From Actinomycetes bacterium (GTDB lineage: Bacteria; Actinomycetota; Actinomycetes; Actinomycetales; Cellulomonadaceae): a DNA stretch of 46,129 bases. The number at the start of each line of letters is the position of its first letter. Within the stretch, counting starts at the first letter, position 1. This document shows positions 13,210 to 22,213 of the stretch, in pieces. The position numbers were made by a program, and so were the translations under genes. Location of the stretch: the NCBI GenBank assembly GCA_023462275.1, contig JAEWYD010000175.1, positions 1 through 46,129 on the forward strand, in the 5' to 3' direction. The notes beneath the pieces were generated by a model, which was given only the letters and a program-made list of their open reading frames with translations, made no database searches and had not been told where the DNA came from.

Positions 13210-14595
13210 ATGAGTGCAGAGTCGCCCTCGACCGCTCCGCCGCGCGCCGCCTCGTCCCGCGCCGCCCTGCCCCGGCCCTCGACCGCCCTCCTGACGGACC
13301 GGTACGAGCTGACGATGCTGCAGGCGGCGCTCGCCGACGGCACGGCCGCCCGGCACTGCGTCTTCGAGGTCTTCACGCGGCGCCTGCCGCCCGGGCGACG
13401 CTACGGCGTCGTCGCGGGGACCGGACGCGTCCTCGAGGCGATCGCCGACTTCCAGTTCACCGACGACGAGCTGTCGTTCCTGTCCCGGGAGGGCGTGGTC
13501 GACCGCACGACGCTCGACCACCTGGCGCGCTACCGCTTCCAGGGGTCAGTGACCGGCTACGCCGAGGGCGAGTGCTTCTTCCCCGGCTCACCGGTGATGA
13601 CCGTCGAGGGCACGTTCGCCGACGCCGTCATCCTCGAGACGCTCGTGCTCTCGATCCTCAACTACGACTCCGCCGTGGCGTCGGCCGCGACCCGGATGAC
13701 CAACGCCGCCCTGGACCGCCCGTGCCTGGAGATGGGCAGCCGCCGGGCGCAGGAGCAGGCGGCGGTCGGGGCAGCGCGTGCCGCGATCATCGCCGGGTTC
13801 GCCGGCACCTCGAACCTCGAGGCGGGCCGCCGCTACGGGCTCGCCACCATCGGCACCGCCGCGCACGCGTTCACGCTCGTGCACGACGACGAGCGCGCCG
13901 CCTTCACGTCCCAGCTCGCCGCGGCGGGGCCGGGCACGACCCTGCTGGTGGACACCTACGACGTCCGCGCCGGCGTGGAGCTCGCCGTCGAGCTCGCCGG
14001 TCCCCGGCTCGGGGCCGTCCGGCTCGACTCCGGCGACCTCACGGCGCTCGCCGGGGAGGTGCGCGCCCAGCTGGATTCCCTCGGCGCGCACAAGACGAAG
14101 ATCGTGGTGAGCTCGGACCTGGACGAGTACGCCATCGCCGCGCTCGCCGCCGCGCCCGTCGACTCCTACGGCGTCGGGACGTCGGTGGTGACGGGCTCCG
14201 GTGCGCCGACCTGCGGCATGGTCTACAAGCTCGTGGCGCGGGAGGGCGCCGACGGCGTGCTCGCCCCGGTCGCCAAGGCGTCCGCGCACAAGCTCAGCGT
14301 CGGTGGCCGCAAGGCCGCGGCGCGCCGTCTCGACGCCGACGGCCGGGCCGTCGAGGAGGTCGTGCTCGGCGGTGCGGACCAGCGGGTGGCGACGTGGGCG
14401 CCGACGAACAGCGACCTGCGGCCGCTCCACGTGCCCCTGATCGAGCGCGGTGCGATCGACACGCGGTGGACGGGGAGCGCCGGTGTCGCACGGGCGGTCG
14501 AGCGGCACCGCGCGTCGCGTGCGGAGCTGCCGCGGGGCGCCCGGCGGCTCTCGGCGGGCGACCCCGCCATCCCGACCGTCACGGTGACCCTCTGA
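13210..14595 (+). CDS. pncB: Nicotinate phosphoribosyltransferase
   Basis: PncB converts nicotinate, PRPP and ATP to nicotinate mononucleotide in NAD salvage. The family blocks are ALLTDRYELTMLQAAL, CVFEVFTRRLPPGRRYGV, the PRPP-site segment EMGSRRAQEQAA, IGTAAHAFTLVHDDE with the catalytic histidine, and VRLDSGDLTALA plus SYGVGTSVVTGSGAPTCGMVYKLV. At 461 aa it is slightly long because of N- and C-terminal extensions. The gene is probably leaderless and is divergent from clpS, the same arrangement as pncB1 in M. tuberculosis. A strong hairpin follows. Confidence 0.96.
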   Translation: MSAESPSTAPPRAASSRAALPRPSTALLTDRYELTMLQAALADGTAARHCVFEVFTRRLPPGRRYGVVAGTGRVLEAIADFQFTDDELSFLSREGVVDRTTLDHLARYRFQGSVTGYAEGECFFPGSPVMTVEGTFADAVILETLVLSILNYDSAVASAATRMTNAALDRPCLEMGSRRAQEQAAVGAARAAIIAGFAGTSNLEAGRRYGLATIGTAAHAFTLVHDDERAAFTSQLAAAGPGTTLLVDTYDVRAGVELAVELAGPRLGAVRLDSGDLTALAGEVRAQLDSLGAHKTKIVVSSDLDEYAIAALAAAPVDSYGVGTSVVTGSGAPTCGMVYKLVAREGADGVLAPVAKASAHKLSVGGRKAAARRLDADGRAVEEVVLGGADQRVATWAPTNSDLRPLHVPLIERGAIDTRWTGSAGVARAVERHRASRAELPRGARRLSAGDPAIPTVTVTL

Positions 14596-14645
14596 CCACG
14601 GGACCCTCTGGCCACGGTGACCCTCGGACGGGTGCCGGACGCACG

Positions 14646-14677
14646 GACGCCCGGGGACCTCGCGGTCCCCGGGCGTC
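14646..14677. terminator. Strong hairpin terminator after pncB
   Basis: A perfect 14-bp stem, GACGCCCGGGGACC (14646-14659) with GGTCCCCGGGCGTC (14664-14677), closes on a TCGC tetraloop. It lies between convergent genes and lacks a U-tract. Confidence 0.8.
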
Positions 14678-14711
14678 GTCCGTCCGGCGTGGCCGGCTCG
14701 GTTGCGCGTGC

Positions 14712-14870
14712 CTAGACGACGGTGCGTCGGCCGCGGCCCACCAGGCCCATGATCAGGCTGATGACCAGCACGGCGATGCCGATCCAGATGAGGAACTTGG
14801 CCGCCTCGACGGCAACGCCGAAGACGAGCAGCAGAACACCAACGATGAGGATGAGAAGCCAGCTCGGCAT
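14712..14870 (-). CDS. Small hydrophobic membrane protein (52 aa)
   Basis: ATG 14870 is preceded by AAGGA. The product is almost entirely two membrane helices (LLILIVGVLLLVFGVAVEAA and FLIWIGIAVLVISLIMGLVG) with a basic RGRRTVV tail on the cytoplasmic side. It resembles the many small DUF-type inner-membrane peptides of Actinobacteria. Function unknown; it sits alone between the pncB terminator and the DUF3039 gene. Confidence 0.75.
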   Translation of the reverse strand: MPSWLLILIVGVLLLVFGVAVEAAKFLIWIGIAVLVISLIMGLVGRGRRTVV

Positions 14871-15014
14871 GTTCGTTCCTTCCGTCAGGCCACCCGGGGG
14901 GGTGTCGTGTCGATCATCAGCCTGACAGGGGTTGACGCACTTCGCATCTCGAAACGCGCCACGCTGGCGCGCTGGTGACTCGGTTGTGAAGCGCTCAGGC
15001 GCCCGCACGCACCG

Positions 15015-15317
15015 TCAGGCGGACGCGTCCCCGCCGTCCTCCGGCGCGCGCAGACCTTCGTAGATCTCCTTGCACACCGGGCAGACGGGGAACTTGTTCG
15101 GGTCCCGCCCGGGCACCCAGACCTTGCCGCACAGCGCCACGACCGGCGCACCGGAGACGGCCGACTCGAGGATCTTCTCCTTGCGCACGTAGTGCGCGAA
15201 GCGCTCGTGGTCGCCCGGCTCGATCTCCTCGCGGGTCTCGGTCTGCTCCAGGACGCTCGTCGCGGCACCCGGCCCGGCAGGGGCCGCGGGCGCACCGGGC
15301 ACGGTCGGCTCGCTCAT
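15015..15317 (-). CDS. DUF3039 family zinc-ribbon-like protein
   Basis: The 100-aa protein has a disordered Pro/Ala-rich N-terminus, then ERFAHYVRKEKILESAVSG, and ends with ALCGKVWVPGRDPNKFPVCPVCKEIYEGL. The Cys and CPVC pair look like a small zinc site, as is usual in the conserved actinobacterial DUF3039 family. Its function has not been worked out. ATG 15317 follows TAGACT by six bases on the minus strand, a leaderless-type start. It lies downstream of, but independent from, the ABC transporter genes. Confidence 0.88.
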   Translation of the reverse strand: MSEPTVPGAPAAPAGPGAATSVLEQTETREEIEPGDHERFAHYVRKEKILESAVSGAPVVALCGKVWVPGRDPNKFPVCPVCKEIYEGLRAPEDGGDASA

Positions 15318-15357
15318 GCCGGGAGTCTACGGCCGGCGTCGGGCCCGGCCGAGGCCC

Positions 15358-16944
15358 TCACCGGAGGTGGACGAGCAGGCGGGCCGCGCGCTCGTCGTAC
15401 ACGCGACCACCGGCTGCGACGCCGCCCGCGAGGGTCGCCAGCCCGCCCACGACGCCCACCGCGAGGGTGGCGCCGGCGAACGAGGGGCGCAGCCAGAGGG
15501 CGACCGCGTAGAGGATGCCCACCGGCGCGCACACGACGAGCGTGGCCGCCGAGCTCACCAGCTGGGCCACCATGGTCGCCCCGACGGCGCCGAGCTGGGC
15601 CGCGTACGGGTTCGCGCCCGCGGCGGGCACCGGGTACGGCAGCAGGACGCTCGCGACGGCGGAGACGGCCAGCCCTCCGCACAGCACGCCGAAGCCGAGA
15701 CCCACGGCCGCCGGCGCGAGCTCCCAGCGCCCCGAGACGGCGGCGCCGACGAGGCTCACCGCGACCGTGAGCGGGGCGGCCCAGACGAAGGTGGCGACCG
15801 TGCGGCCGAGCCGGTCCGCCCACCCCGGCACGTGCGCGCCGACGTGCAGCCAGAAGGCGGTGCCGTCGTAGGCCACGTCGTTGTGACGACCCCAGCCGAT
15901 CGTTCCGGCCATGAAGCCGCCGAGCCCGAGTGCCACCGCGGCGGGGGTGTCCACGACCGCCGCCACGAGGACCACGATGAGCACCGGCGCCACCACCGAC
16001 CCGGCGAGCGCGCTCAGGTAACGCGGGTCGGCGGTCCAGTACCGCAACCCGCGGTGCGCGATGGCGGCCGCCGCCACGACGCCCGGGTGCCGCCGTCGGC
16101 TGCGCCGCGGCAAGATCCCGTCCGTCCGGCGGCGCGCCTGCCCCGAGCGCGACGGCGGCCGCACGAGCGACCGCTGGAGCAGCGCCGTCCAGGCACCCGC
16201 CGCGACCAGTACCCAGGCCAGGGCGACGGCGAGCCGCGCCAGCGCGCCGGCCGTGTCGCCGAGGGCCATCGCGGGCGGCGCGGCCCACGGCAGGCCGAGC
16301 GGGGTCCAGCCCAGCACCGCCGCGATGGTCGGCACCTTCTCCAGCGCGCCCTCCAGGCCGGGCGCCCCCAACGCGATGACGGCCGGGACCACCAGCACGG
16401 CGGCCAGCGCGCCCAGCACCGCGCTGGTCTCCCGCGCGCGCCGCGAGGACAGGACCCGGCTCGCGACCTCGGTGGCCACGCGGGCGTGCAGCAGGCAGGT
16501 GACCAGGCCGAGCGGCGCCGCCACGAACGCCACCACCACCGTCGACGCGCCGGCGTGGCGCCAGCCGAGCGCGGGGGCAAGGCTCAGGGCGGCCGTGAAC
16601 AGCGCGGGGACCGAGAGCAGGCCCGCGACCAGCAGGCCGGGGGCGAGCCGACGGGCGCGCAGGCCGAGGGTGGCGAACCGGCCGATGTCGAGGGAGTCGT
16701 CCATGCCGGGCACGAGGAGCGGGACGACCGTCCAGCCGAGCACGAGCAAGGAGCCGCCGACCACGACGACGTCGCGCGCGGAGGCCACCGACTGCTGGCC
16801 CACCCACACCATGGACCCGACGATCGACGGCGTCATGCTCAGGGTCCACAGCACCCCGATCACGAGCAGGATCAGGCGCCACACCTCCCGCTGGAGCGTG
16901 TGCCGCAGGATCCGCAGCTTCAGCCGGAGGAGGGTCGCAGCCAC
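15358..16944 (-). CDS. ABC transporter membrane protein (permease-like, 528 aa)
   Basis: The protein has about a dozen hydrophobic segments (for example LILLVIGVLWTLSM, VVVVGGSLLVLGWTVVPLLVP and a string of C-terminal helices) and two basic cytoplasmic loops (SRRARET, RRRTDGILPRRSRRRHP). Start GTG 16944 overlaps the ATPase gene by 25 bp, so the two are coupled. The protein is large for an ABC-2 permease and lacks the EAA loop of importers. Together they probably form an exporter; the substrate is unknown. It could also be a membrane-remodelling or resistance transporter. Confidence 0.8.
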   Translation of the reverse strand: MAATLLRLKLRILRHTLQREVWRLILLVIGVLWTLSMTPSIVGSMVWVGQQSVASARDVVVVGGSLLVLGWTVVPLLVPGMDDSLDIGRFATLGLRARRLAPGLLVAGLLSVPALFTAALSLAPALGWRHAGASTVVVAFVAAPLGLVTCLLHARVATEVASRVLSSRRARETSAVLGALAAVLVVPAVIALGAPGLEGALEKVPTIAAVLGWTPLGLPWAAPPAMALGDTAGALARLAVALAWVLVAAGAWTALLQRSLVRPPSRSGQARRRTDGILPRRSRRRHPGVVAAAAIAHRGLRYWTADPRYLSALAGSVVAPVLIVVLVAAVVDTPAAVALGLGGFMAGTIGWGRHNDVAYDGTAFWLHVGAHVPGWADRLGRTVATFVWAAPLTVAVSLVGAAVSGRWELAPAAVGLGFGVLCGGLAVSAVASVLLPYPVPAAGANPYAAQLGAVGATMVAQLVSSAATLVVCAPVGILYAVALWLRPSFAGATLAVGVVGGLATLAGGVAAGGRVYDERAARLLVHLR

Positions 16945-17699
16945 GACAGCTCCGGGGTCTGCGTCGCACCGCCGAGCAGGTCGACGAACCGCTCCTCCAG
17001 GTCGCGGCCGTCGCGGACGGCGTCGAGGGGGCCGGCGGCGAGGATCCGGCCGGCGCCGATCACGGCCACGTGGTCGCACAGGCGCTCGACGAGCGCCATG
17101 ACGTGGCTCGACATCACGACCGTGCCGCCGGACGCGACGAACTGCTGCAGGATCGCGCGGATGCCCGTGGCCGAGACCGGGTCGACCGCCTCGAACGGCT
17201 CGTCCAGCACGAGGACGCGCGGCGCGTGGACGAGGGCGCAGGCCAGCGCGACCTTCTTCGTCATGCCCGCGGAGTAGTCGGCGACGAGGGTGCTCCCCGC
17301 GCCGACGAGGTCGAGGGCGCCGAGCAGGTCGTCGCGACGCTCGGCCACGACGGCGGCGTCCATGCCGCGCAGCAGGCCCGCGTAGCTGATCAGCTCGGGC
17401 CCGGTGAGGCGGTCGAAGAGCCGCAGGCCGTCCGGGAGCACGCCGAGCAGCGGGGCCGCCTGGGCGGGCCGGCGCCAGACGTCGACCCCGTGGATGCGCA
17501 CGGAACCGGCGTCGGGCACGAGCAGACCGGTGGCCATGGAGAGCGTGGTGGTCTTGCCGGCCCCGTTGGGCCCCACCACCCCGTAGAAGGAGCCCGCGGG
17601 GATGTCGAGGTCGAGACCCGCCACGGCGACCGTCGCGCCGAAGCGCTTGACCAGGCCGCGCAGCTCGACCGCTGCCCCGGGACCGGCCGCCGCGCTCAC
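16920..17699 (-). CDS. ABC transporter ATP-binding protein
   Basis: A 259-aa ABC-2-type ATPase. It has Walker A GPNGAGKTTT, the signature-like ADYSAGMTKKVALACALVH (with YSAGM in place of LSGGQ), Walker B VLVLDEPFEAVD, and switch His in VMSSHVM. The altered signature is common in exporter ATPases of this group. GTG 17699 has TACTGT six bases upstream on the minus strand. It energises the permease encoded immediately downstream. Confidence 0.93.
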   Translation of the reverse strand: MSAAAGPGAAVELRGLVKRFGATVAVAGLDLDIPAGSFYGVVGPNGAGKTTTLSMATGLLVPDAGSVRIHGVDVWRRPAQAAPLLGVLPDGLRLFDRLTGPELISYAGLLRGMDAAVVAERRDDLLGALDLVGAGSTLVADYSAGMTKKVALACALVHAPRVLVLDEPFEAVDPVSATGIRAILQQFVASGGTVVMSSHVMALVERLCDHVAVIGAGRILAAGPLDAVRDGRDLEERFVDLLGGATQTPELSWLRPSSG

Positions 17700-17906
17700 G
17701 CCCCCACAGTACGGGGCGGGCGCAGGCGCCCGGGCGGCCGCCGACGACGCAGCCGGGTGAGATTGTCGCGGCGCGGTCACGGCGGGGCCGACGTCGGGCA
17801 ACGAACGGGTCGCGGGCCGGTCACGACCGGGCCCGGGCGGTCCCGATTCGGTCACGACCAGCGCAAACGCCAGCGGCGCGAGGCGCGCGTCCCTACGTTC
17901 TGCGCC
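17700..17906. other. Divergent intergenic region with repeated CGGTCACG
   Basis: CGGTCACG occurs at 17774-17781, 17818-17825 and 17849-17856; the last two extend to CGGTCACGACC. The left end holds the ABC-operon -10 box (TACTGT, 17711-17706) and the right end TACGTT (17894-17899), seven bases before the DUF4349 start. No other feature is clear. Confidence 0.5.
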
Positions 17907-19046
17907 ATGAGAACCCCACGAGTGCTCCTGGCAGCGGCCGTCATCGGCGTCGTCCTGGTCGGCGGGTGCAGCGCCGGCGGCGGGGACGAGGGGGGTGACC
18001 GGTCCGACAGCTACGTCGACGACTCGGGCGGGGCGCCCGCGGCGCCGCAGAAGGACTCCGGCGGGGCAGCGGGCTCCGGCGACGCCGCGAACGGGGAGGC
18101 CGGCGGCGGGGCCGTCGACCAGGAGGCCCCGGCGTCGGGCCAGGAGGGCGAGGGCGAGGGCACCGGCGAGGGCGAAGGCTCGCAGACGGGCGACTCCGAG
18201 GCCAACCTCGCCGCGGCCGGGCACTCCGTCGTCACGACGGCGACGGTGGGTGTGCAGGTCGAGGACCCGTGGGGCGTCATCATCCAGATCGCCGACTACG
18301 CGACGGAGCGCGGCGGCTGGGAGGAGGTCCGGCACTTCACCTGGGCCACGGAGACCACCGGGGCCTCGGGCAGCATCACCGTGAAGGTGCCCCCGGCCAC
18401 GATGGACGAGGCGCTCGAGCACCTGTCGACGTACGGCGAGGTCACGACGATCGACCTGCAGCGCGACGACATCACGGTGCGGGTGCACGACACCGCCGCC
18501 CGCGTGCGGGCCGCCCAGATGATGCTGGACCGCGCCGAGCAGTGGCTGGCGGCCGCCACGACGCGGGAGGAGGTCCAGGAGGTCGAGTCGATCTACAACG
18601 AGCGGCTGATCGCTCTGGACGACCTGCTGTCACAGCAGGCCAACGAGACCCAGGCGACCGCGATGTCGACCCTGATCGTCCAGGTGTTCAGCCCGGAGGC
18701 CGCGCCGCCGGCGCCCGAGCCCGAGGTCGAGCCGGAGACCGGGTTCCTCGCGGGTCTCCGCAGCGGCTGGGACGCCTTCTACGACTGGGGCTCGGACGCA
18801 CTGCGCGTGCTCGGCGTGCTGCTCCCCTGGCTCATCTTCCTCGGCCTGCTGGCCGTCGCCACGCGGTACGCGTCGCGGCCCGCACGGCGCCGCTGGGCGG
18901 ACCGCGTGCGGCCCGAGCGGTCTTCTCGCCCGACGACGGAGCTGCCGCCGGCCGGGGTGGAGATCTTCCAGACCCGAGCCCCCGGCGCTCAGCCAGCCGG
19001 GCGCGAGCCGCAGGGTCCGCCCGCCCCGCCGGCGCCCCCGGCCTGA
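17907..19046 (+). CDS. DUF4349 lipoprotein with C-terminal membrane helix
   Basis: The 379-aa product starts with a signal peptide and lipobox (VVLVGGCSAG, Cys21). A long Gly/Asp/Glu/Ser-rich linker (about 22-105) follows, then the DUF4349 domain (about 110-290) with ITVKVPPATMDEALEHLSTYG and a coiled coil (RAAQMMLDRAEQWLAAATTR). A transmembrane helix lies at about 305-325 (VLLPWLIFLGLLAVATRY), followed by a basic and Pro-rich cytoplasmic tail. It is therefore exposed outside and anchored twice. DUF4349 proteins are mostly uncharacterised envelope proteins. ATG 17907 is leaderless-type; a hairpin follows. Confidence 0.88.
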   Translation: MRTPRVLLAAAVIGVVLVGGCSAGGGDEGGDRSDSYVDDSGGAPAAPQKDSGGAAGSGDAANGEAGGGAVDQEAPASGQEGEGEGTGEGEGSQTGDSEANLAAAGHSVVTTATVGVQVEDPWGVIIQIADYATERGGWEEVRHFTWATETTGASGSITVKVPPATMDEALEHLSTYGEVTTIDLQRDDITVRVHDTAARVRAAQMMLDRAEQWLAAATTREEVQEVESIYNERLIALDDLLSQQANETQATAMSTLIVQVFSPEAAPPAPEPEVEPETGFLAGLRSGWDAFYDWGSDALRVLGVLLPWLIFLGLLAVATRYASRPARRRWADRVRPERSSRPTTELPPAGVEIFQTRAPGAQPAGREPQGPPAPPAPPA

Positions 19047-19054
19047 GGCCCGGT

Positions 19055-19094
19055 GTGCCGACGACACCGGGGCCACGCCCGGCGTCGTCGGCAC
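19055..19094. terminator. Hairpin terminator after the DUF4349 gene
   Basis: GTGCCGACGAC (19055-19065) pairs with GTCGTCGGCAC (19084-19094) around an 18-nt loop, separating this gene from the tad operon. Confidence 0.7.
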
Positions 19095-19108
19095 CCCGTC
19101 CGTCTCAG

Positions 19109-19151
19109 TTGTCCACAGTCCCGGCGCGAGCGACCGATCGCCCCCTATGAT
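19109..19151 (+). promoter_or_regulatory. tad operon promoter region with a DnaA-box-like sequence
   Basis: TATGAT at 19146-19151 is the best -10 box before the first tad gene (GTG 19187), which also has an AGGGGGAA ribosome site. TTGTCCACA at 19109-19117 matches the actinobacterial DnaA-box consensus exactly. One isolated box does not show DnaA control. Confidence 0.45.
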
Positions 19152-19186
19152 CCGGTCTGTCCGTTTTTCGACGCGCAGGGGGAAGC

Positions 19187-20413
19187 GTGGACGGTGTCAC
19201 GCTGCTCGAGGACGAGGTCCGCGAGCTGGTCCGCCGCAGGGGGGTGGACCCGGTTCGCGACCGCGCCGCGCTCCTGGATCTCGTCCGCGACGCGGTCGCC
19301 GACTACGACGACCGCTCGCTGCGCGGGCACGTCCCGCCGCTGGTCGACCCGGCCGCCGCGACGCGCGCCGTCGTGGACGCCGTCGGCGGCCTCGGGCCGC
19401 TCCAGCGCTACCTCGACGACGAGGAGGTCGAGGAGATCTGGATCAACTCGCCGGACAAGGTCTTCGTCGCCCGGCGCGGCGAGGCCGAGCTGACGCCGAC
19501 GATCCTGTCGTCCGGGCAGGTCCGGGACCTCGTCGAGCAGATGCTGAAGGTTTCCGGCCGGCGCCTCGACCTGTCGAGCCCGTTCGTCGACGCGTCGCTG
19601 CCGGGCGGCGAGCGCCTGCACGTCGTGATCCCGGACGTCACGCGCACGGACTGGGCCGTCAACATCCGCAAGTACGTCGTCCGGGCCTCCCACCTGGACG
19701 ACCTCGTCGCGCTCGGCTCCCTCACGCCGCTCGCCGCGCGCTTCCTGACCGCCTCCGTCGCCGCCGGGCTCAACGTGCTCGTCTCCGGGGCGACCCAGGC
19801 CGGCAAGACCACGATGCTCAACGCGCTCGCCGGCGCCATCCCGCCGCGTGAGCGCGTCGTGACGTGCGAGGAGGTCTTCGAGCTGCGCGTGGCGCACCGC
19901 GACCTCGTGGCCCTGCAGTGCCGGCAGCCCAACCTCGAGGGGACGGGCGAGATCAGCCTGCGCCGGCTCGTCAAGGAGGCGCTGCGGATGCGCCCGAGCC
20001 GGCTCATCATCGGCGAGGTCCGTGAGGCGGAGAGCCTCGACATGCTCATCGCCCTCAACGCCGGCGTGCCGGGCATGTGCACGGTGCACGCCAACAGCGC
20101 GCGGGAGGCGCTGACGAAGATCTGCACGCTGCCGCTGCTCGCAGGCGAGAACGTGACGGCGGGGTTCGTGGTGCCGACGGTCGCGGCGGCCATCGACCTG
20201 GTGGTGCACCTGGGCATCGACGAGCACGGACGCCGCCGGACGCGGGAGGTCGTCGCGGTGCCGGGCCGGGTCGAGAACGGGATCGTCGAGGCGACGGACG
20301 TCTTCCGGCTCGAGGGCGGCGAGCTCGTCCGCGGCGAGGGCTTCCCGCCGCACCCCGAGCGCTTCGGGCGGCTGGGCGTCGACGTCGCGCGCCTCCTGCA
20401 GGGTGGTCGTTGA
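19187..20413 (+). CDS. tadA: Tad/Flp pilus assembly ATPase (CpaF/TadA)
   Basis: This 408-aa protein is the secretion ATPase that powers Flp pilus extension. Domains run from an N-terminal helical part (YLDDEEVEEIWINSPDKVFVA) to the RecA-like core with Walker A GATQAGKT (residues 201-208), VVTCEEVFELRV, Walker B LIIGEVREAESLDML and the His box AGVPGMCTVHANS. GTG 19187 has a strong ribosome site. It starts a seven-gene operon with tadB, tadC, pilin-like and TadE/G-like genes, in the order Rv3659c-Rv3654c have in M. tuberculosis. The TadZ/Ssd-type gene usually just upstream is absent from this window. Confidence 0.94.
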   Translation: MDGVTLLEDEVRELVRRRGVDPVRDRAALLDLVRDAVADYDDRSLRGHVPPLVDPAAATRAVVDAVGGLGPLQRYLDDEEVEEIWINSPDKVFVARRGEAELTPTILSSGQVRDLVEQMLKVSGRRLDLSSPFVDASLPGGERLHVVIPDVTRTDWAVNIRKYVVRASHLDDLVALGSLTPLAARFLTASVAAGLNVLVSGATQAGKTTMLNALAGAIPPRERVVTCEEVFELRVAHRDLVALQCRQPNLEGTGEISLRRLVKEALRMRPSRLIIGEVREAESLDMLIALNAGVPGMCTVHANSAREALTKICTLPLLAGENVTAGFVVPTVAAAIDLVVHLGIDEHGRRRTREVVAVPGRVENGIVEATDVFRLEGGELVRGEGFPPHPERFGRLGVDVARLLQGGR

Positions 20414-20416
20414 GCC

Positions 20417-21271
20417 GTGGGCGTCGTGTGCGGTCTCTTCCTCGGCGCGGGGCTGTGCCTCCTGCTCTGGTCGGTGACGTCGCCCCCGCCGCCTCGGCGC
20501 ACCTCGCGGCGGGCGTCCGACCTCGCCGACCTCCTGGTGCAGGCCGGGGCCGCCGGCGTCACGCCCGGCCGCCTGGTGGGCACCTGCCTGGGCACCGGGA
20601 CGGTCACGGCCGTCCTCGTCGCCGGCGTGACGCGAGCCCCCGTCATCGGGGCGTGCTTCGGCGTCATGGCGGGGTACGCACCGCTCGCCCTCGTGCGCTC
20701 GCGCGCCCGACGCCGGCGGGCCGCGCTCCGAGCGCTCTGGCCGGAGGTCGTCGACCACCTGACGTCCGGAATCCGCGCGGGCCTGTCGCTCGCCGAGGCG
20801 GTCGGGCAGGTCGGCGAGCGGGGGCCCGTGGAGCTGCGGCCGCCGTTCCGGGCGTTCGCCGAGGACTACCGGGCGACCGGCCGCTTCGGTGACAGCCTCG
20901 ACAACCTCAAGGCGCGGCTGGCCGACCCCGTGGCAGACCGGATCGTGGAGGCGCTCCGGCTGACCCGCGACGTCGGCGGCACGGACTTGGGACGGCTCCT
21001 GCGCACCCTCAGCGCCTTCCTCCGGGCCGACCTGCGCGCCCGGGGGGAGCTGGAGGCGCGCCAGTCGTGGACCGTCAACGCCGCGCGGCTGGCCGTGGCG
21101 GCGCCGTGGGTGGTGCTCGGCCTCCTCGCGACGCGCCCCGAGGCGACGGCCGCCTACAACACGCCGGCCGGGACGGCGGTGCTCGTGACGGGCGGCGCGT
21201 GCTCGGCCGTGGCGTACCGCCTGATGGTCCGGCTCGGGCGGCTGCCCGAGGACGCCCGGGTGCTCCGGTGA
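20417..21271 (+). CDS. tadB: Tad pilus inner-membrane platform protein TadB
   Basis: The 284-aa GspF/T2SSF-type membrane protein has N-terminal membrane segments (GVVCGLFLGAGLCLLLW and VTRAPVIGACFGVMAGYAPLAL). The cytoplasmic domain contains LWPEVVDHLTSGIRAGLSLAEAV and the ADPVADRIVEALRLTRDVGGTDLGRLLRTLSAFLRAD block, and there is a C-terminal membrane helix pair. TadB and TadC form the platform that the ATPase acts on. GTG 20417 lies 3 bp after the tadA stop; the stop overlaps tadC (GTGA). Confidence 0.9.
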   Translation: MGVVCGLFLGAGLCLLLWSVTSPPPPRRTSRRASDLADLLVQAGAAGVTPGRLVGTCLGTGTVTAVLVAGVTRAPVIGACFGVMAGYAPLALVRSRARRRRAALRALWPEVVDHLTSGIRAGLSLAEAVGQVGERGPVELRPPFRAFAEDYRATGRFGDSLDNLKARLADPVADRIVEALRLTRDVGGTDLGRLLRTLSAFLRADLRARGELEARQSWTVNAARLAVAAPWVVLGLLATRPEATAAYNTPAGTAVLVTGGACSAVAYRLMVRLGRLPEDARVLR

Positions 21272-22185
21272 ACGGCATCGTGGCGGGCGGCGTGAGCGGC
21301 GCCATGGCCGCCGGCGGCCTGTGGCTCGTGCTGTGGCACCTGCACGCTCGACGGCCGCAGCTGGACGACCGCCTCGCGCCGTACCTGAGGCCCGCCCCGG
21401 TTGCCGCTCCCCCGCCGAGGTCACCGTTCCCGAGCCTGGAGCGCCTCCTCGCGCCCGTGATGCGCGACGCCGTCCGCGTGGTCGAGCGCCTCAGCTCCCC
21501 CGGCGCCGCCGTGGCGGAGCGCCTCGGCCGCGCCGGGCGTGACGAGACGGTCGAGGAGTTCCGCGTCGAGCAGGTGGTCGCAGCCGCCCTCGGCCTGGCC
21601 GGCGGCCTCGCCCTGGCGCTGGCGCTCATGGCGGCGCGCGGGCTCAACCCGTTCGCGGCCGTCGGCGTCGTCGTCCTCGGCGGGCTCGCCGGGCTCGTCG
21701 TGCACGACCAGCTGCTCAGCCGTCAGGTGGCCCGCCGCGAGGACCGGCTGCTGGCCGAGCTGCCGACCGTGGCAGAGCTTCTGGCGCTGGCGGTGGCGGC
21801 CGGCGAGGGAGCGCTGGGCGCCCTCGAGCGCGTGGCGCGATCCGTGCGCGGCGAGCTGGCGGGCGAGATCGCCACGGCGCTCGCCGACGCGCGCTCGGGC
21901 ACGCCCCTCGCCACCGCCCTCGAGCGCATGGCGGACCGCACCGGCGTCGTGCCGCTGGCGCGCTTCGCGGAGGCGATCGCCGTCGCCGTCGACCGCGGCA
22001 CCCCGCTCGCGGACGTCCTGCGCGCCCAGGCCGCCGACGTCCGCGAGGCGAGCCGGCGGGCCCTCATGGAGGCCGGGGGCCGCAAGGAGATCGCGATGAT
22101 GGTCCCGGTGGTGTTCCTCGTGCTCCCGGTGACCGTCGTCTTCGCCGTGTTCCCCGGGCTGGCGACCCTCCGCATCGACCTGTGA
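21268..22185 (+). CDS. tadC: Tad pilus inner-membrane platform protein TadC
   Basis: A 305-aa protein of the same T2SSF fold as TadB. It has RLLAELPTVAELLALAVAAGEGALGALERVAR, then ALERMADRTGVVPLARFAEAIAVAVDRGTPLADVL, and final membrane helices (MMVPVVFLVLPVTVVFAVFP). GTG 21268 overlaps the tadB stop. Its partner is TadB; both should sit in the cytoplasmic membrane. Confidence 0.9.
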   Translation: MNGIVAGGVSGAMAAGGLWLVLWHLHARRPQLDDRLAPYLRPAPVAAPPPRSPFPSLERLLAPVMRDAVRVVERLSSPGAAVAERLGRAGRDETVEEFRVEQVVAAALGLAGGLALALALMAARGLNPFAAVGVVVLGGLAGLVVHDQLLSRQVARREDRLLAELPTVAELLALAVAAGEGALGALERVARSVRGELAGEIATALADARSGTPLATALERMADRTGVVPLARFAEAIAVAVDRGTPLADVLRAQAADVREASRRALMEAGGRKEIAMMVPVVFLVLPVTVVFAVFPGLATLRIDL

Positions 22186-22213
22186 CCCACCACCCGCACC
22201 ACTGGAGGACGCC

